From: Sediminispirochaeta smaragdinae DSM 11293
GTDB taxonomy: Bacteria; Spirochaetota; Spirochaetia; DSM-16054; Sediminispirochaetaceae
DNA: 64,000 nucleotides
NCBI RefSeq assembly: GCF_000143985.1
Contig: NC_014364.1
Coordinates: forward strand, 1,612,001 to 1,676,000
Reading direction: 5' to 3'
Below are positions 17,288-24,834 of the stretch, piece after piece. The notes under the pieces are model-generated. The model saw only the letters and a list, made by a program, of their open reading frames with translations, was not told the origin of the DNA and did no database searches. Each line of letters begins with the position of its first letter. Positions within the stretch are counted from its first letter, which is position 1. The position numbers and the translations under genes were made by a program.

Positions 17288-18433
17288 ATGAAACGAATAC
17301 TACTTATATGTGCCGTTTTGGCGGCTTTTTCAGCCTCCCTGTTCGCCCACGACTTCGATAGTCCCGTATTTTCGCCTGTTACCGCGGAGGTTTTGGGTCA
17401 GGGCGGCTCGTTTACGGCTGTGGCCCACGGTTATAACGCGCTTTTTACCAACCCTGCCGGTTTTGCGCGAAAGGGTGGCTCTTTCACCCTTCTCTCGGCA
17501 TCGGTGACCCCTTATTTTGTTCCCTCGGAAGGAGATATCGACAATCTTGGTGAGCTTGTGGGTGATCATCCCGAAGACGGTATTTCTCTTCTCAGTGATC
17601 TCATTACCGACAACGGCATCGGCGGCAACGTCTCAACGGGCATCGGTATCGTGGGGAAGGGCCTTGGGCTGGGGCTTGTCGGCGGATTCGATTTCTACGG
17701 TCGCGGCGACTATGCCATGGCAACGGAGATCGATGCGTCCTACACCTGGGCGGCGATCGCAGGATACGCGGTCCCCATCGAGATCGGCTTTTCCACCCTC
17801 TATATCGGGGGGGATCTTCGCTACATGCTCAGGGCGGAGGCTCAGGATGTTGCGATCGTCGATTTTTTCGAGGCTGCCAACGGCGATGAGGATGTCGCCT
17901 TTCCCGTCTATTACGGAAGTGGGCTTGCCGTGGATGCCGGAATCATAGCCGAGCTGGGTCCCTTTAATCTTGGCCTTTCGGTCAGGGATATCGGCGGCAC
18001 GGAGATGGATTATTCTCTGGACGACACAGGAGACTTTTCCGCGATTCTTACCTTCGATGATTCCGGGGCCTCGTCGGTTGACGGTGATACCTTTACCATT
18101 CCCATGACCATTGCCTACGGTCTGTCGTATCATCCCGATTTGGGCTCTCTTGCCTGGCTTCTTGATCCGATCTTTCATATGGAATACCGCAATACCTATT
18201 ACCAGGAGTCTGATCCCAGCGGCTGGACCAAAATCCATGCCGGTACCGAGGTTAAGGTACTGAAATTCCTGAAACTAAGGGGCGGAATCAACCAGGGCTA
18301 CTTCACCGCAGGGTTTGGTATGAAGCTGCTGTTTCTCGATGTCAATCTTGCCTATTTTACAAGAGAAATGGGTAATTATGCGGGGTCGCGGCCGAACGAG
18401 GGCTTCTCCCTGGAGGCTGCCATTCGTTTCTGA
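17288..18433 (+). CDS. FadL/UPF0164-like outer-membrane barrel, copy 1
   Basis: 381 residues. The signal peptide ends near LFAHDF. The N-terminus then reads VLGQGGSFTAVAHGYNALF and TNPAGFARKGG, the 'NPAG' signature of FadL/PorV-type barrels and of spirochaetal UPF0164 proteins. Alternating hydrophobic strands continue to a C-terminal strand ending EAAIRF, with the final aromatic expected of an outer-membrane protein. FadL-type barrels pass hydrophobic compounds through a lateral opening. AAAGGAGG precedes the ATG. It is paired with the lipoprotein upstream and resembles the barrel at 19130. Confidence 0.82.
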   Translation: MKRILLICAVLAAFSASLFAHDFDSPVFSPVTAEVLGQGGSFTAVAHGYNALFTNPAGFARKGGSFTLLSASVTPYFVPSEGDIDNLGELVGDHPEDGISLLSDLITDNGIGGNVSTGIGIVGKGLGLGLVGGFDFYGRGDYAMATEIDASYTWAAIAGYAVPIEIGFSTLYIGGDLRYMLRAEAQDVAIVDFFEAANGDEDVAFPVYYGSGLAVDAGIIAELGPFNLGLSVRDIGGTEMDYSLDDTGDFSAILTFDDSGASSVDGDTFTIPMTIAYGLSYHPDLGSLAWLLDPIFHMEYRNTYYQESDPSGWTKIHAGTEVKVLKFLKLRGGINQGYFTAGFGMKLLFLDVNLAYFTREMGNYAGSRPNEGFSLEAAIRF

Positions 18434-18454
18434 TACGAAGTCACGGAGGCTCGT

Positions 18455-19111
18455 ATGAATCGCCGTTTATGGACATTGCTTTATATTGTGGCTCTTACCC
18501 TGTTACTGGCCGGTTGTGAACAAATGTTCACGTACAGTCTCCTTTCCTGGGCTGCCAGAGATCCTTCCCATCTTTCGGATGATCAGCAGGTTGCATATGC
18601 CCAGAAGGCTCTTTCCAGCGGCGATGCAGAGACCCTTCAGAAGGCCTACGACGCCATAGCGGACAATAGTGATCCCGATGTCCAGCTTCTTGCAAGCCAG
18701 GTTGCTCTTGGAGCTTCAGGCCTTAACGAAGCGGTAGAAAACATCGTTGATGAACTTGATGCCGGTATCGATGAAGCAGATATCGATGCCGGCGATATCC
18801 TCGATGATCTCGACCAAACCTACCTCCAGGCCGCAGGGTCGAGCCTTGCCGCCGCCGAAGAAGGAGGTGCGGATATCTCCGATACCGATTACCTTTTGGC
18901 CGCCGCATCACTTGTCCTTTCTGAGGCTATTACTGGAGGAGGTACTCAGAGCGACTTGGAGGACGTTATTGATACTATTGATACATTGCCTTCCACCCCA
19001 TCCTCCTACAGCGCCTCTCAAAGTGATGCTGAAAATGCCGCCTACTTTCTTAGTCAGGCATCCATGGATATCGACGATATCGACTCTCTGCTCGATATGC
19101 TTAATCCCTAA
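18455..19111 (+). CDS. Acidic lipoprotein of barrel module, copy 2
   Basis: 218 residues. The lipobox is LLLAGCEQM. The mature part is helical and acidic, with TPR-like amphipathic segments (QQVAYAQKALSSGDAETL, KAYDAIADNSDPDVQLLASQ) and Asp-rich turns (DELDAGIDEADIDAGDILDD). No family is recognised. Composition and position mirror the lipoprotein at 16489, though visible sequence similarity is low. It has CACGGAGG upstream and is followed after 18 bases by the second barrel. Confidence 0.73.
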   Translation: MNRRLWTLLYIVALTLLLAGCEQMFTYSLLSWAARDPSHLSDDQQVAYAQKALSSGDAETLQKAYDAIADNSDPDVQLLASQVALGASGLNEAVENIVDELDAGIDEADIDAGDILDDLDQTYLQAAGSSLAAAEEGGADISDTDYLLAAASLVLSEAITGGGTQSDLEDVIDTIDTLPSTPSSYSASQSDAENAAYFLSQASMDIDDIDSLLDMLNP

Positions 19112-19129
19112 ATGTAAGGAGACGACGCA

Positions 19130-20281
19130 ATGCGGAACATCACGCTACTTATGCTGTTCCTTCACCTTTTGTTTTTCCCCCTTTCGTCGTTGCTCTATGC
19201 CTCCGATTATTATGAGGATCCGATGGTCGGCCTCTCTTCCCGTTTAACGGGGATGGGAGGCATCCATGCCGCCTATGCCGACGGTTTTACCACCCTCTAT
19301 ACGAATCCCGCCGGCTTTTTTGAAAGTGGTGAAGAGTTTTCGTGGGGTGAGATTACCCTTGGTTTGAAGGGCCCTATCTTCTCCATAGCCGATGCCATTG
19401 TCGACGGGGATACCGATCTTACCTCGATCGGTGATCTTTTGACCGGCATCTACGCAGGCCTTGGGCTCAGCGGACCTCTTTCTTTCGGGTATGTCGGAAA
19501 CGGCCTTGGGCTCGGTATTATCGGGACCTCGGATGTGCTTTTGTCCAGTTATACTCCGTTGGCTGCAACCGCCAGGGTTCGGCAAGACCTGCTTCTTGTA
19601 GGCGGCTATTCCTTCCTTATCAATATTATGCCGGAGGGGCACAGACTCGACGGAGGTGTCCTGCTCAAGGGGGGCTTTCGCGGAGAGTTGGAGGCAGAGG
19701 TCACCGCTGTCGATATTCAGGATTTTGATGCCTCACAGTTTACCGACGACGAGCCATTTGCTTTTATCAACCTAATCGGTATGGATCTTGGGTTGCTCTA
19801 TAGTTGGCAAGAGCGTTTGTTCGTCGGCCTTACGGGAAAGGACGTGTATACACCGACAAGTAAAAAAAACTATGAAAGTTTTCAGGCCTTTCTGGATGGT
19901 GATGCAGAGCTCTCGCAGGAGTATGGGGTGGTTCCCTTCACTTTGAACATAGGTACACGCTATCTCCTCGATCTATCGGAAAAAAATCTTTTTATAAGCA
20001 CAGTTAATTTCTATCTTGATTATGCTGATATACTGGATTTTTGGTTGTATCCGACGCTGGCGGTCAACCCTGTTCTCCACGTAAGCTTGGGGGCGGAGCT
20101 GACCATGCTCCGAATCCTTGCTATTCGACTTGGTTTTTCCGAGGGGCTGCCTGCTGCCGGAATAGGCGTCAACCTCAAGTGGTTTACCTTAAATGCCTCG
20201 ATGTTTGGAACCGAGCGGTCGACCGAGCCTGGAATGAGCCCTGTGTACAATCTGCAGCTGGGCTTTGAGTTTCGTTATTAA
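19130..20281 (+). CDS. FadL/UPF0164-like outer-membrane barrel, copy 2
   Basis: 383 residues. The signal peptide ends near LLYASDY. The barrel start RLTGMGGIHAAYADGFTTLY with TNPAGFFESG repeats the NPAG signature of the 17288 protein, and later stretches also correspond (GLGLSGPLSFGYVGNGLGLGI versus IVGKGLGLGLVGGFDFYG). It ends in a C-terminal strand, QLGFEFRY, with a terminal aromatic for BAM recognition. It is probably a paralogue from duplication of the pair. Substrate unknown; hydrophobic uptake is inferred from the FadL family. Confidence 0.82.
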   Translation: MRNITLLMLFLHLLFFPLSSLLYASDYYEDPMVGLSSRLTGMGGIHAAYADGFTTLYTNPAGFFESGEEFSWGEITLGLKGPIFSIADAIVDGDTDLTSIGDLLTGIYAGLGLSGPLSFGYVGNGLGLGIIGTSDVLLSSYTPLAATARVRQDLLLVGGYSFLINIMPEGHRLDGGVLLKGGFRGELEAEVTAVDIQDFDASQFTDDEPFAFINLIGMDLGLLYSWQERLFVGLTGKDVYTPTSKKNYESFQAFLDGDAELSQEYGVVPFTLNIGTRYLLDLSEKNLFISTVNFYLDYADILDFWLYPTLAVNPVLHVSLGAELTMLRILAIRLGFSEGLPAAGIGVNLKWFTLNASMFGTERSTEPGMSPVYNLQLGFEFRY

Positions 20282-20295
20282 AAATCGAAAGCAGG

Positions 20296-20324
20296 TTGAC
20301 ATTTTTTTTGACCACTGGTATAGT
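20296..20324 (+). promoter_or_regulatory. Promoter of tRNA-Lys
   Basis: TTGACA (20296-20301) and TATAGT (20319-20324) are 17 bases apart, a near-perfect sigma-70 promoter ending 18 bases before the tRNA. Confidence 0.85.
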
Positions 20325-20342
20325 GCCACCGCACAAGCAATT

Positions 20343-20415
20343 GGGCCGCTAGCTCAGTAGGTAGAGCAACGCCCTTTTAAGGCGTGGGTCACAGGTTCGA
20401 ACCCTGTGCGGCTCA
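20343..20415 (+). tRNA. tRNA-Lys (TTT)
   Basis: Full cloverleaf of 73 bases. The acceptor stem GGGCCGC pairs with GCGGCTC (one G-U pair), the anticodon arm ACGCC-CTTTTAA-GGCGT gives anticodon TTT, and the T arm is ACAGG-TTCGAAC-CCTGT. The discriminator base is A. CCA is not encoded. Confidence 0.96.
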
Positions 20416-20449
20416 GAAAAGAGGGTTCTTAGGATATGCTTGAGCCATC

Positions 20450-20478
20450 TTGACAGAAGGTTTTCCGGTGGATAATAT
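20450..20478 (+). promoter_or_regulatory. Promoter of tRNA-Glu
   Basis: TTGACA at 20450-20455 and TAATAT at 20473-20478 with a 17-base spacer, 14 bases before the tRNA. The two tRNAs can therefore be transcribed separately. Confidence 0.75.
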
Positions 20479-20492
20479 CCACTCTACATCGT

Positions 20493-20564
20493 GTCTCCTT
20501 CGTCTAGTGGTTAGGACACCGGGTTTTCATCCCGGCAACGGGGGTTCAACTCCCCCAGGAGATG
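20493..20564 (+). tRNA. tRNA-Glu (TTC)
   Basis: 72-base cloverleaf: acceptor GTCTCCT with AGGAGAT (first pair G-U), D arm with TCTAGTGGTTAGGA, anticodon arm CCGGG-TTTTCAT-CCCGG giving anticodon TTC, and T arm GGGGG-TTCAACT-CCCCC. The discriminator is G, as usual for tRNA-Glu. CCA is not encoded. Confidence 0.95.
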
Positions 20565-20568
20565 CCTT

Positions 20569-20604
20569 AAAGGCCGTTCGGTAAAAACCGGACGGCCTTT
20601 TTTA
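20569..20604 (+). terminator. Intrinsic terminator after tRNA-Glu
   Basis: GGCCGTTCGG pairs with CCGGACGGCC (one G-U) around a short A-rich loop and is followed by six T. It ends the tRNA transcription unit. The 238 bases after it up to 20842 hold only the promoter at 20785-20813. Confidence 0.88.
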
Positions 20605-20784
20605 TTGGGCTCTTGTGTAGTGTTTCGAATCCTGGTGATCGACAGACTTTTCTACTGGAATTTTCCTTTTATTTTTCCTAGTAACTGCTCACTTCAAAAT
20701 CAGAACTCGCAACTTAAAAGCGGTAAAGGAATTATACGCCATATACCACCAATTTTCAGAACACTACCTTTTGTTAAGGTCAGG

Positions 20785-20813
20785 TTGACAGCTCATCAGA
20801 CCTATTGTATTAT
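20785..20813 (+). promoter_or_regulatory. Promoter of the flavoprotein/TRAP operon
   Basis: TTGACA (20785-20790), 17-base spacer, TATTAT (20808-20813). It lies 29 bases before the ATG of the flavoprotein gene and is the only promoter-like element seen for the four-gene operon. Confidence 0.8.
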
Positions 20814-20842
20814 AACCAAAACTAATCGTAAGGGTTTTTGTT

Positions 20843-21499
20843 ATGCAGAAGAAGATTTTGGGAATAGCAGGAAGTCCCAGAAAGGCTGCGACCTATGAGA
20901 GCCTGCAGGTTGCCCTGGAAGGGGCACAAACGCTTTGCGCCGATGAGTTGAATGTTGAACTTGTCTCTTTTAAGGGAAAAAAAATAGCCCCCTGCAATCA
21001 CTGCAACGCTTGCAAGCGAAACGGAGGGCGTTGTGTCGTAGATGACGACATGACGCCGTTATACGAGTCTTTGGTTGAAGCAGATTCTTTTATCTTTGCT
21101 TCTCCGGTATATGCGATGAATATGACTCCGCAGCTGTCGGCATTTTTTAGCCGTATGCGGGCACTGCATGATCGAGACGGAGGCAAGCTCCGAAACAAGC
21201 TTGCTACCGCCATTGCCGTGGGAGGCAGACGCAACGGCGGGCAGGAGCTTGCGATCAGCAATATCGTTCATGCCTGCTTAACACGTGGAATTGTGTATAT
21301 CGGCGGAGAGCCGGGCTTTTATTCCGGGGCGATGGTTTGGAGTGGTGATAAGGGAAAGGATGTCCTTTCTTTTGATGAAGAGGCGGGAAATTCGTTGCGA
21401 TCTCTAGGTCGACGTCTTGCCTACTGGACTCTGCTTATTGCCGCCGGAAAATCATTGGTCGGTGAAGGGGAGGTGCAAATGAGCAAATACATGTTCTAG
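20843..21499 (+). CDS. NADPH-dependent FMN reductase / iron-sulfur flavoprotein-like
   Basis: 218 residues of the flavodoxin-fold NADPH:FMN reductase family: ILGIAGSPRKAATY binds the FMN phosphate, and FASPVYAMNMTPQLSAFFSR is the second flavin loop. Between them is a compact cysteine cluster, PCNHCNACKRNGGRC, which resembles the 4Fe-4S motif of archaeal and bacterial iron-sulfur flavoproteins. It probably transfers electrons to a small molecule or partner protein in the cytoplasm. It is first in an operon with a TAXI-TRAP transporter, which is an unusual association. A modest AAGGG serves as ribosome site. Confidence 0.85.
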   Translation: MQKKILGIAGSPRKAATYESLQVALEGAQTLCADELNVELVSFKGKKIAPCNHCNACKRNGGRCVVDDDMTPLYESLVEADSFIFASPVYAMNMTPQLSAFFSRMRALHDRDGGKLRNKLATAIAVGGRRNGGQELAISNIVHACLTRGIVYIGGEPGFYSGAMVWSGDKGKDVLSFDEEAGNSLRSLGRRLAYWTLLIAAGKSLVGEGEVQMSKYMF

Positions 21500-21536
21500 A
21501 GGACCGAGAAAACAACTACTAAAAGGAGTTAAGGAT

Positions 21537-22523
21537 ATGAAATCCAGAAAAAACAAGATTTTGGTGGGTATTGTACTATGTGCACTACTTGCAGGCTTTC
21601 CACTTTTTGCTTCCGGGCAGAAAGACGGTGGGCGGAGAAACATCATCATTGGGGCCGGAGGCGCAGGCGGTTCGTGGTATCTGTTGGCTGCCCAGATCAG
21701 CGAAATCCTGAAAGCGGAAATGCCCGATGTCTCTGTTTCGGTTATTGAGGGGGGAGCAATCAGTAATGTTCGGCTCACGAATGAAGGCCGTGACCTGGAT
21801 GTTGGTATGGCTAGTCTTCCGAATGTTATAGATGCTCTTGATGCAAAAGGGGTCTTTGCCGAGGACGGAATAGATAATATTTCGGCTATCATGAACTTTG
21901 CCGTTGACTATGTTCAGTTTACCGTTCTTGCTGATAGTGGCATTACCGAATTCGGCCAGCTTGGTGACAAGCGGATTCTTCCGGGGCCAAAGGGCTGGGG
22001 GATTGAAGCCCTGACCGGAGCGGTTTGCGATCTATACGGTTTTTCGTATGATTCAATCAAGGCACATGGTGGATCGGTGAGCTTTGTCAGTTGGGGGGAG
22101 GCTCCAAGCCTGCTCAAGGACGGTCATGCGGATATGGCAGCCTTCAAAGGGGCCGTACCGAATTCCAACGTTATGGAGATCGATGCGACCAATAAGGCAA
22201 GGATCATAGGGCTGAGTGAGGAAAAGCTGAATCAATTTCTTGCAGAGAATCTCGGCTATTTCAAAGGCACGATCAAGGCAGGAACCTACAGGGGTCAGGA
22301 TAGCGACGCTTTGACCATCGGCCATACTTCGGTCTTTTTTGCCAACAATGATCTCCCTGAGGAGCTTGTATATCAGCTTACAAAGGCGATCCTTGAAAAC
22401 AAGGACAAGCTTAATCAGATTGAAGGTATCGAGATCGGAGATGATGCTCTCTTGGGGATCGATCAGAGTATCCTCCATCCCGGAGCCAGACGATATTACA
22501 AAGAAATCGGACTCATCCAGTAA
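21537..22523 (+). CDS. TAXI-family TRAP transporter substrate-binding protein
   Basis: 328 residues. The signal ends near LFASGQKDG; the ALLAG segment has no clear lipobox Cys, so it is likely secreted. TAXI signatures are present: GAGGAGGSWYLLAAQISEIL at the N-terminus, EGGAISNVRLTNEG, PGPKGWGIEALTG, and the C-terminal HPGARRYYKEIGLIQ. TAXI proteins capture organic acids or amino acids in the periplasm and hand them to a fused TRAP permease driven by an ion gradient. AAAGGAG precedes the ATG. The ligand cannot be predicted. Confidence 0.93.
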   Translation: MKSRKNKILVGIVLCALLAGFPLFASGQKDGGRRNIIIGAGGAGGSWYLLAAQISEILKAEMPDVSVSVIEGGAISNVRLTNEGRDLDVGMASLPNVIDALDAKGVFAEDGIDNISAIMNFAVDYVQFTVLADSGITEFGQLGDKRILPGPKGWGIEALTGAVCDLYGFSYDSIKAHGGSVSFVSWGEAPSLLKDGHADMAAFKGAVPNSNVMEIDATNKARIIGLSEEKLNQFLAENLGYFKGTIKAGTYRGQDSDALTIGHTSVFFANNDLPEELVYQLTKAILENKDKLNQIEGIEIGDDALLGIDQSILHPGARRYYKEIGLIQ

Positions 22524-22529
22524 AAACCT

Positions 22530-22566
22530 GCAATTCCGATCCGTTGTTCAGGCGGACCGGAATTGC
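22530..22566 (+). repeat. Intercistronic hairpin between binding protein and permease
   Basis: GCAATTCCG-AT-CCG and CGG-AC-CGGAATTGC form a long stem around TTGTTCAGG. No T-run follows, so it is more likely an mRNA-stabilising or partial attenuation hairpin that keeps binding-protein output above permease output. Confidence 0.55.
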
Positions 22567-22585
22567 TGTTTAGAAGGACACAACA

Positions 22586-24502
22586 ATGACTGAAGAGCTA
22601 AGTTCTGGCAATACAATAGTCGAAAAGCTCCGCTCGGGTGGAATCCGAAATATAAGGGTCGGAGAGGCCCTGCTTTGTCTTTTTGCCTTGGCCCTGAGCG
22701 GCTTTAGCCTTTATACCGGCTTTACGGGTCTACTCGAAAGCTGGCTTCACCGAATGATACATCTTGTCTGTATCTTAATGATTGCGTTTTTGACCGATCT
22801 GAATATGCCTCAGGCGGGAAAGGTAAAAAAGGTAATCTCTGCTATTTTCATCATTCTGGTGGCAGTGATCGCGCTTTATTCATTTCTCGATTATGAACAC
22901 ATTATTCTGAGAATGGGCAGGCCGAACCACGGCGATATCGTTATCGGCATTTTGTTGGTTTTGGTGACGTTGATGGCAAGCAAAAGAAAGCTGGGATGGG
23001 CGGTGACGATCATCGCCGTCTGTTTTCTTTTTTATGCCTTCTTCGGCTATCTTTTCCCTTCGTCGCTTTATCACCGGGGAATGAGTATAAGCCGCTTTGT
23101 CGATTTTATTTACAACCAAACGAAAGGCATATTGGGTATTCCGATAAAGGTTGCTGCGGAATATGTCATCATGTTTATTCTTTTTGCGGCCTTCCTCAAT
23201 AAAAGTGGTGCGGGAAATTTCTTTATTGATCTTGCATTCGGCTTGACGGGGAAAATGTGGGGAGGCCCTGCAAAGGCTGCCGTGGTTGCCAGTGCCATGA
23301 TGGCCACAATCAACGGAAGCGGTGTGGGAAATGCCGTTGCTACCGGTAGTATCACCATCCCCCTCATGAAACGTGTGGGATATAAGCCTCATTTCGCGGC
23401 TGCGATAGAGGCGGCTGCAAGCAACGGTGGTATGATTACGCCACCGATTATGGCAAGCGTTGCATTCCTTATCGCGGAGTTTACCAATACGCCCTATTCA
23501 AAGATCATGTTGGTGGGGATATTCCCCGCTTTTCTTTACTTTTCCGCTGTGTTGGCAATGGTCCATTTTGAGGCCAAACGACTCGGTCTTGGACCCATGC
23601 GTGATGAAGATATTCCGTCCAAAAGAGAGGTTCTGAAAAAGGGCTGGTATTATCTGCTGCCGATTATTGTTTTGGCTGCCATGCTGATTATGGGCTATAG
23701 CCCGATGCTTGCCGCCAGTGTCGGAATCGTTGCCATGGTTCTTTTGAGCTTTATTCGTAAAGAGACCAGAATGGGGATTTGGGATATCCTGGCTGCAATG
23801 GAAGAGGGCGCGAAGAATACTGTCATGGTCTCCGTTGCCTGTGCCGTTGCCGGAATAGTGGTCGGCGTTATTACCGGGACGGGACTCGGAATCAAATTCA
23901 GCTCGATGATCCTCGCCGTTTCAAGGAACAACCTATTTATCGTATTGGTGCTGACAATGATCAGTTCCATCATTCTCGGCATGGGGATGACTGCTGCTGC
24001 CGTTTATGTCATTGTATCGGCCCTGACGGTACCCGCACTGCTTGATATGGGGGTTGCGGTACTGCCTGCACACTTTTTCGTCTACTACTACGGTATTGCA
24101 TCTGCGCTAACTCCTCCCGTTGCCCTGGCTGCCTACGGCGCTGCAGGGATCGCCGGTGCGGATCATAATAAAACGGCCTTGACCGCCTGTCGCTTGGCTA
24201 TCGTAGCCTTTCTTGTTCCCTTTGCCTTTGTCTACAACCCCGCTCTTATGGCAATAGGCACTCCGCTTTCGATCGTTCTTTCTGTCGGTTCCGCCTTTTT
24301 GGGCGTACTGTTTCTCTCTGCCGGTTTCAGTCGTTTCCTTTTTATGAAACTCGATCGGATTGCCCAGATACTCTTATTAGTGGGTGGTCTCGGCTTATTA
24401 AGCCACCTCATTCTGGTAAATGTCATCAGTCTTGCAGTGTGTCTATTCATTGCTGCGTATCTTTTTCGTAAATCAAAGAGAAAGGAGGCTGTGGCCGCAT
24501 GA
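22586..24502 (+). CDS. TRAP transporter fused permease (4TM-12TM)
   Basis: 638 residues, about 16 membrane helices. The small DctQ-like part (IRNIRVGEALLCLFALAL) is fused to the large DctM-like part with motifs INGSGVGNAVATGSITIPLMKR, EAAASNGGMITPPIMAS, LGMGMTAAAVYVIVSAL and YYYGIASALTPPVALAAYGAAGIAG. It imports the ligand of the TAXI protein with Na+ or H+. AGAAGGAC lies eight bases upstream. The last codons overlap the start of the TIGR04076 gene (ATGA), showing translational coupling. Confidence 0.94.
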   Translation: MTEELSSGNTIVEKLRSGGIRNIRVGEALLCLFALALSGFSLYTGFTGLLESWLHRMIHLVCILMIAFLTDLNMPQAGKVKKVISAIFIILVAVIALYSFLDYEHIILRMGRPNHGDIVIGILLVLVTLMASKRKLGWAVTIIAVCFLFYAFFGYLFPSSLYHRGMSISRFVDFIYNQTKGILGIPIKVAAEYVIMFILFAAFLNKSGAGNFFIDLAFGLTGKMWGGPAKAAVVASAMMATINGSGVGNAVATGSITIPLMKRVGYKPHFAAAIEAAASNGGMITPPIMASVAFLIAEFTNTPYSKIMLVGIFPAFLYFSAVLAMVHFEAKRLGLGPMRDEDIPSKREVLKKGWYYLLPIIVLAAMLIMGYSPMLAASVGIVAMVLLSFIRKETRMGIWDILAAMEEGAKNTVMVSVACAVAGIVVGVITGTGLGIKFSSMILAVSRNNLFIVLVLTMISSIILGMGMTAAAVYVIVSALTVPALLDMGVAVLPAHFFVYYYGIASALTPPVALAAYGAAGIAGADHNKTALTACRLAIVAFLVPFAFVYNPALMAIGTPLSIVLSVGSAFLGVLFLSAGFSRFLFMKLDRIAQILLLVGGLGLLSHLILVNVISLAVCLFIAAYLFRKSKRKEAVAA

Positions 24503-24768
24503 GGCATTCGGTACAAGTGACGGTTGAATCTATCTTTGGCCACTGTTCGGCGGGCCTAAAGAAAGGTGACTCGTTCATCATAAGGGACCATGGCTGCATG
24601 AAATTGGAGAACAGCGATGGTTTTTGTCCGGAACTCTTTTTTGTCGCCTTCCCAACCTGTATGGCATTTGCCGCCGGCGGAAGTTTGCGCTGGGAACAGG
24701 ACGGCGTTGCGCTTGTCGCATGCCCCGATCCAGAAGCGCGGGTCGTGGCACGGATCGAACGGGTGTAG
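24499..24768 (+). CDS. TIGR04076 family protein
   Basis: 89 residues. It matches the TIGR04076 pattern known from anaerobes: an N-terminal VTVESIFGHCSAGLKKGDSF, a central GFCPELFFVAFPTCMAFAAGG, and a C-terminal ACPDPEARVVARIERV. Several cysteines are conserved in the family (C14 in GHC, C43 in GFCP, and the CPDP cysteine) and could bind metal or a cluster. Biochemical role unknown. Its ATG overlaps the TRAP permease stop, so it is made with the transporter; enzymatic use of the imported compound is a guess. Confidence 0.82.
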   Translation: MRHSVQVTVESIFGHCSAGLKKGDSFIIRDHGCMKLENSDGFCPELFFVAFPTCMAFAAGGSLRWEQDGVALVACPDPEARVVARIERV

Positions 24769-24784
24769 TATTTTCGGCATGCGT

Positions 24785-24823
24785 GGCCGGATTTTCCTAT
24801 TGGAAGGTCCGGTCACCATTTTT
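24785..24823 (+). terminator. Terminator between convergent genes
   Basis: GGCCGGATTTTCC-TATT-GGAAGGTCCGGTC is a 13-bp stem with a few G-U pairs, followed by ATTTTT on the plus strand. It lies between the TIGR04076 gene and the convergent CheW-CZB gene and may act in both directions. Confidence 0.6.
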
Positions 24824-24834
24824 CGTTTCGGCTT

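Noticed and set aside
16489-20281. Recently acquired island
   Set aside because: No integrase, no flanking direct repeats and similar codon style to the neighbours; the adjacent tRNA-Lys lies downstream with its own promoter and no partial copy was seen.
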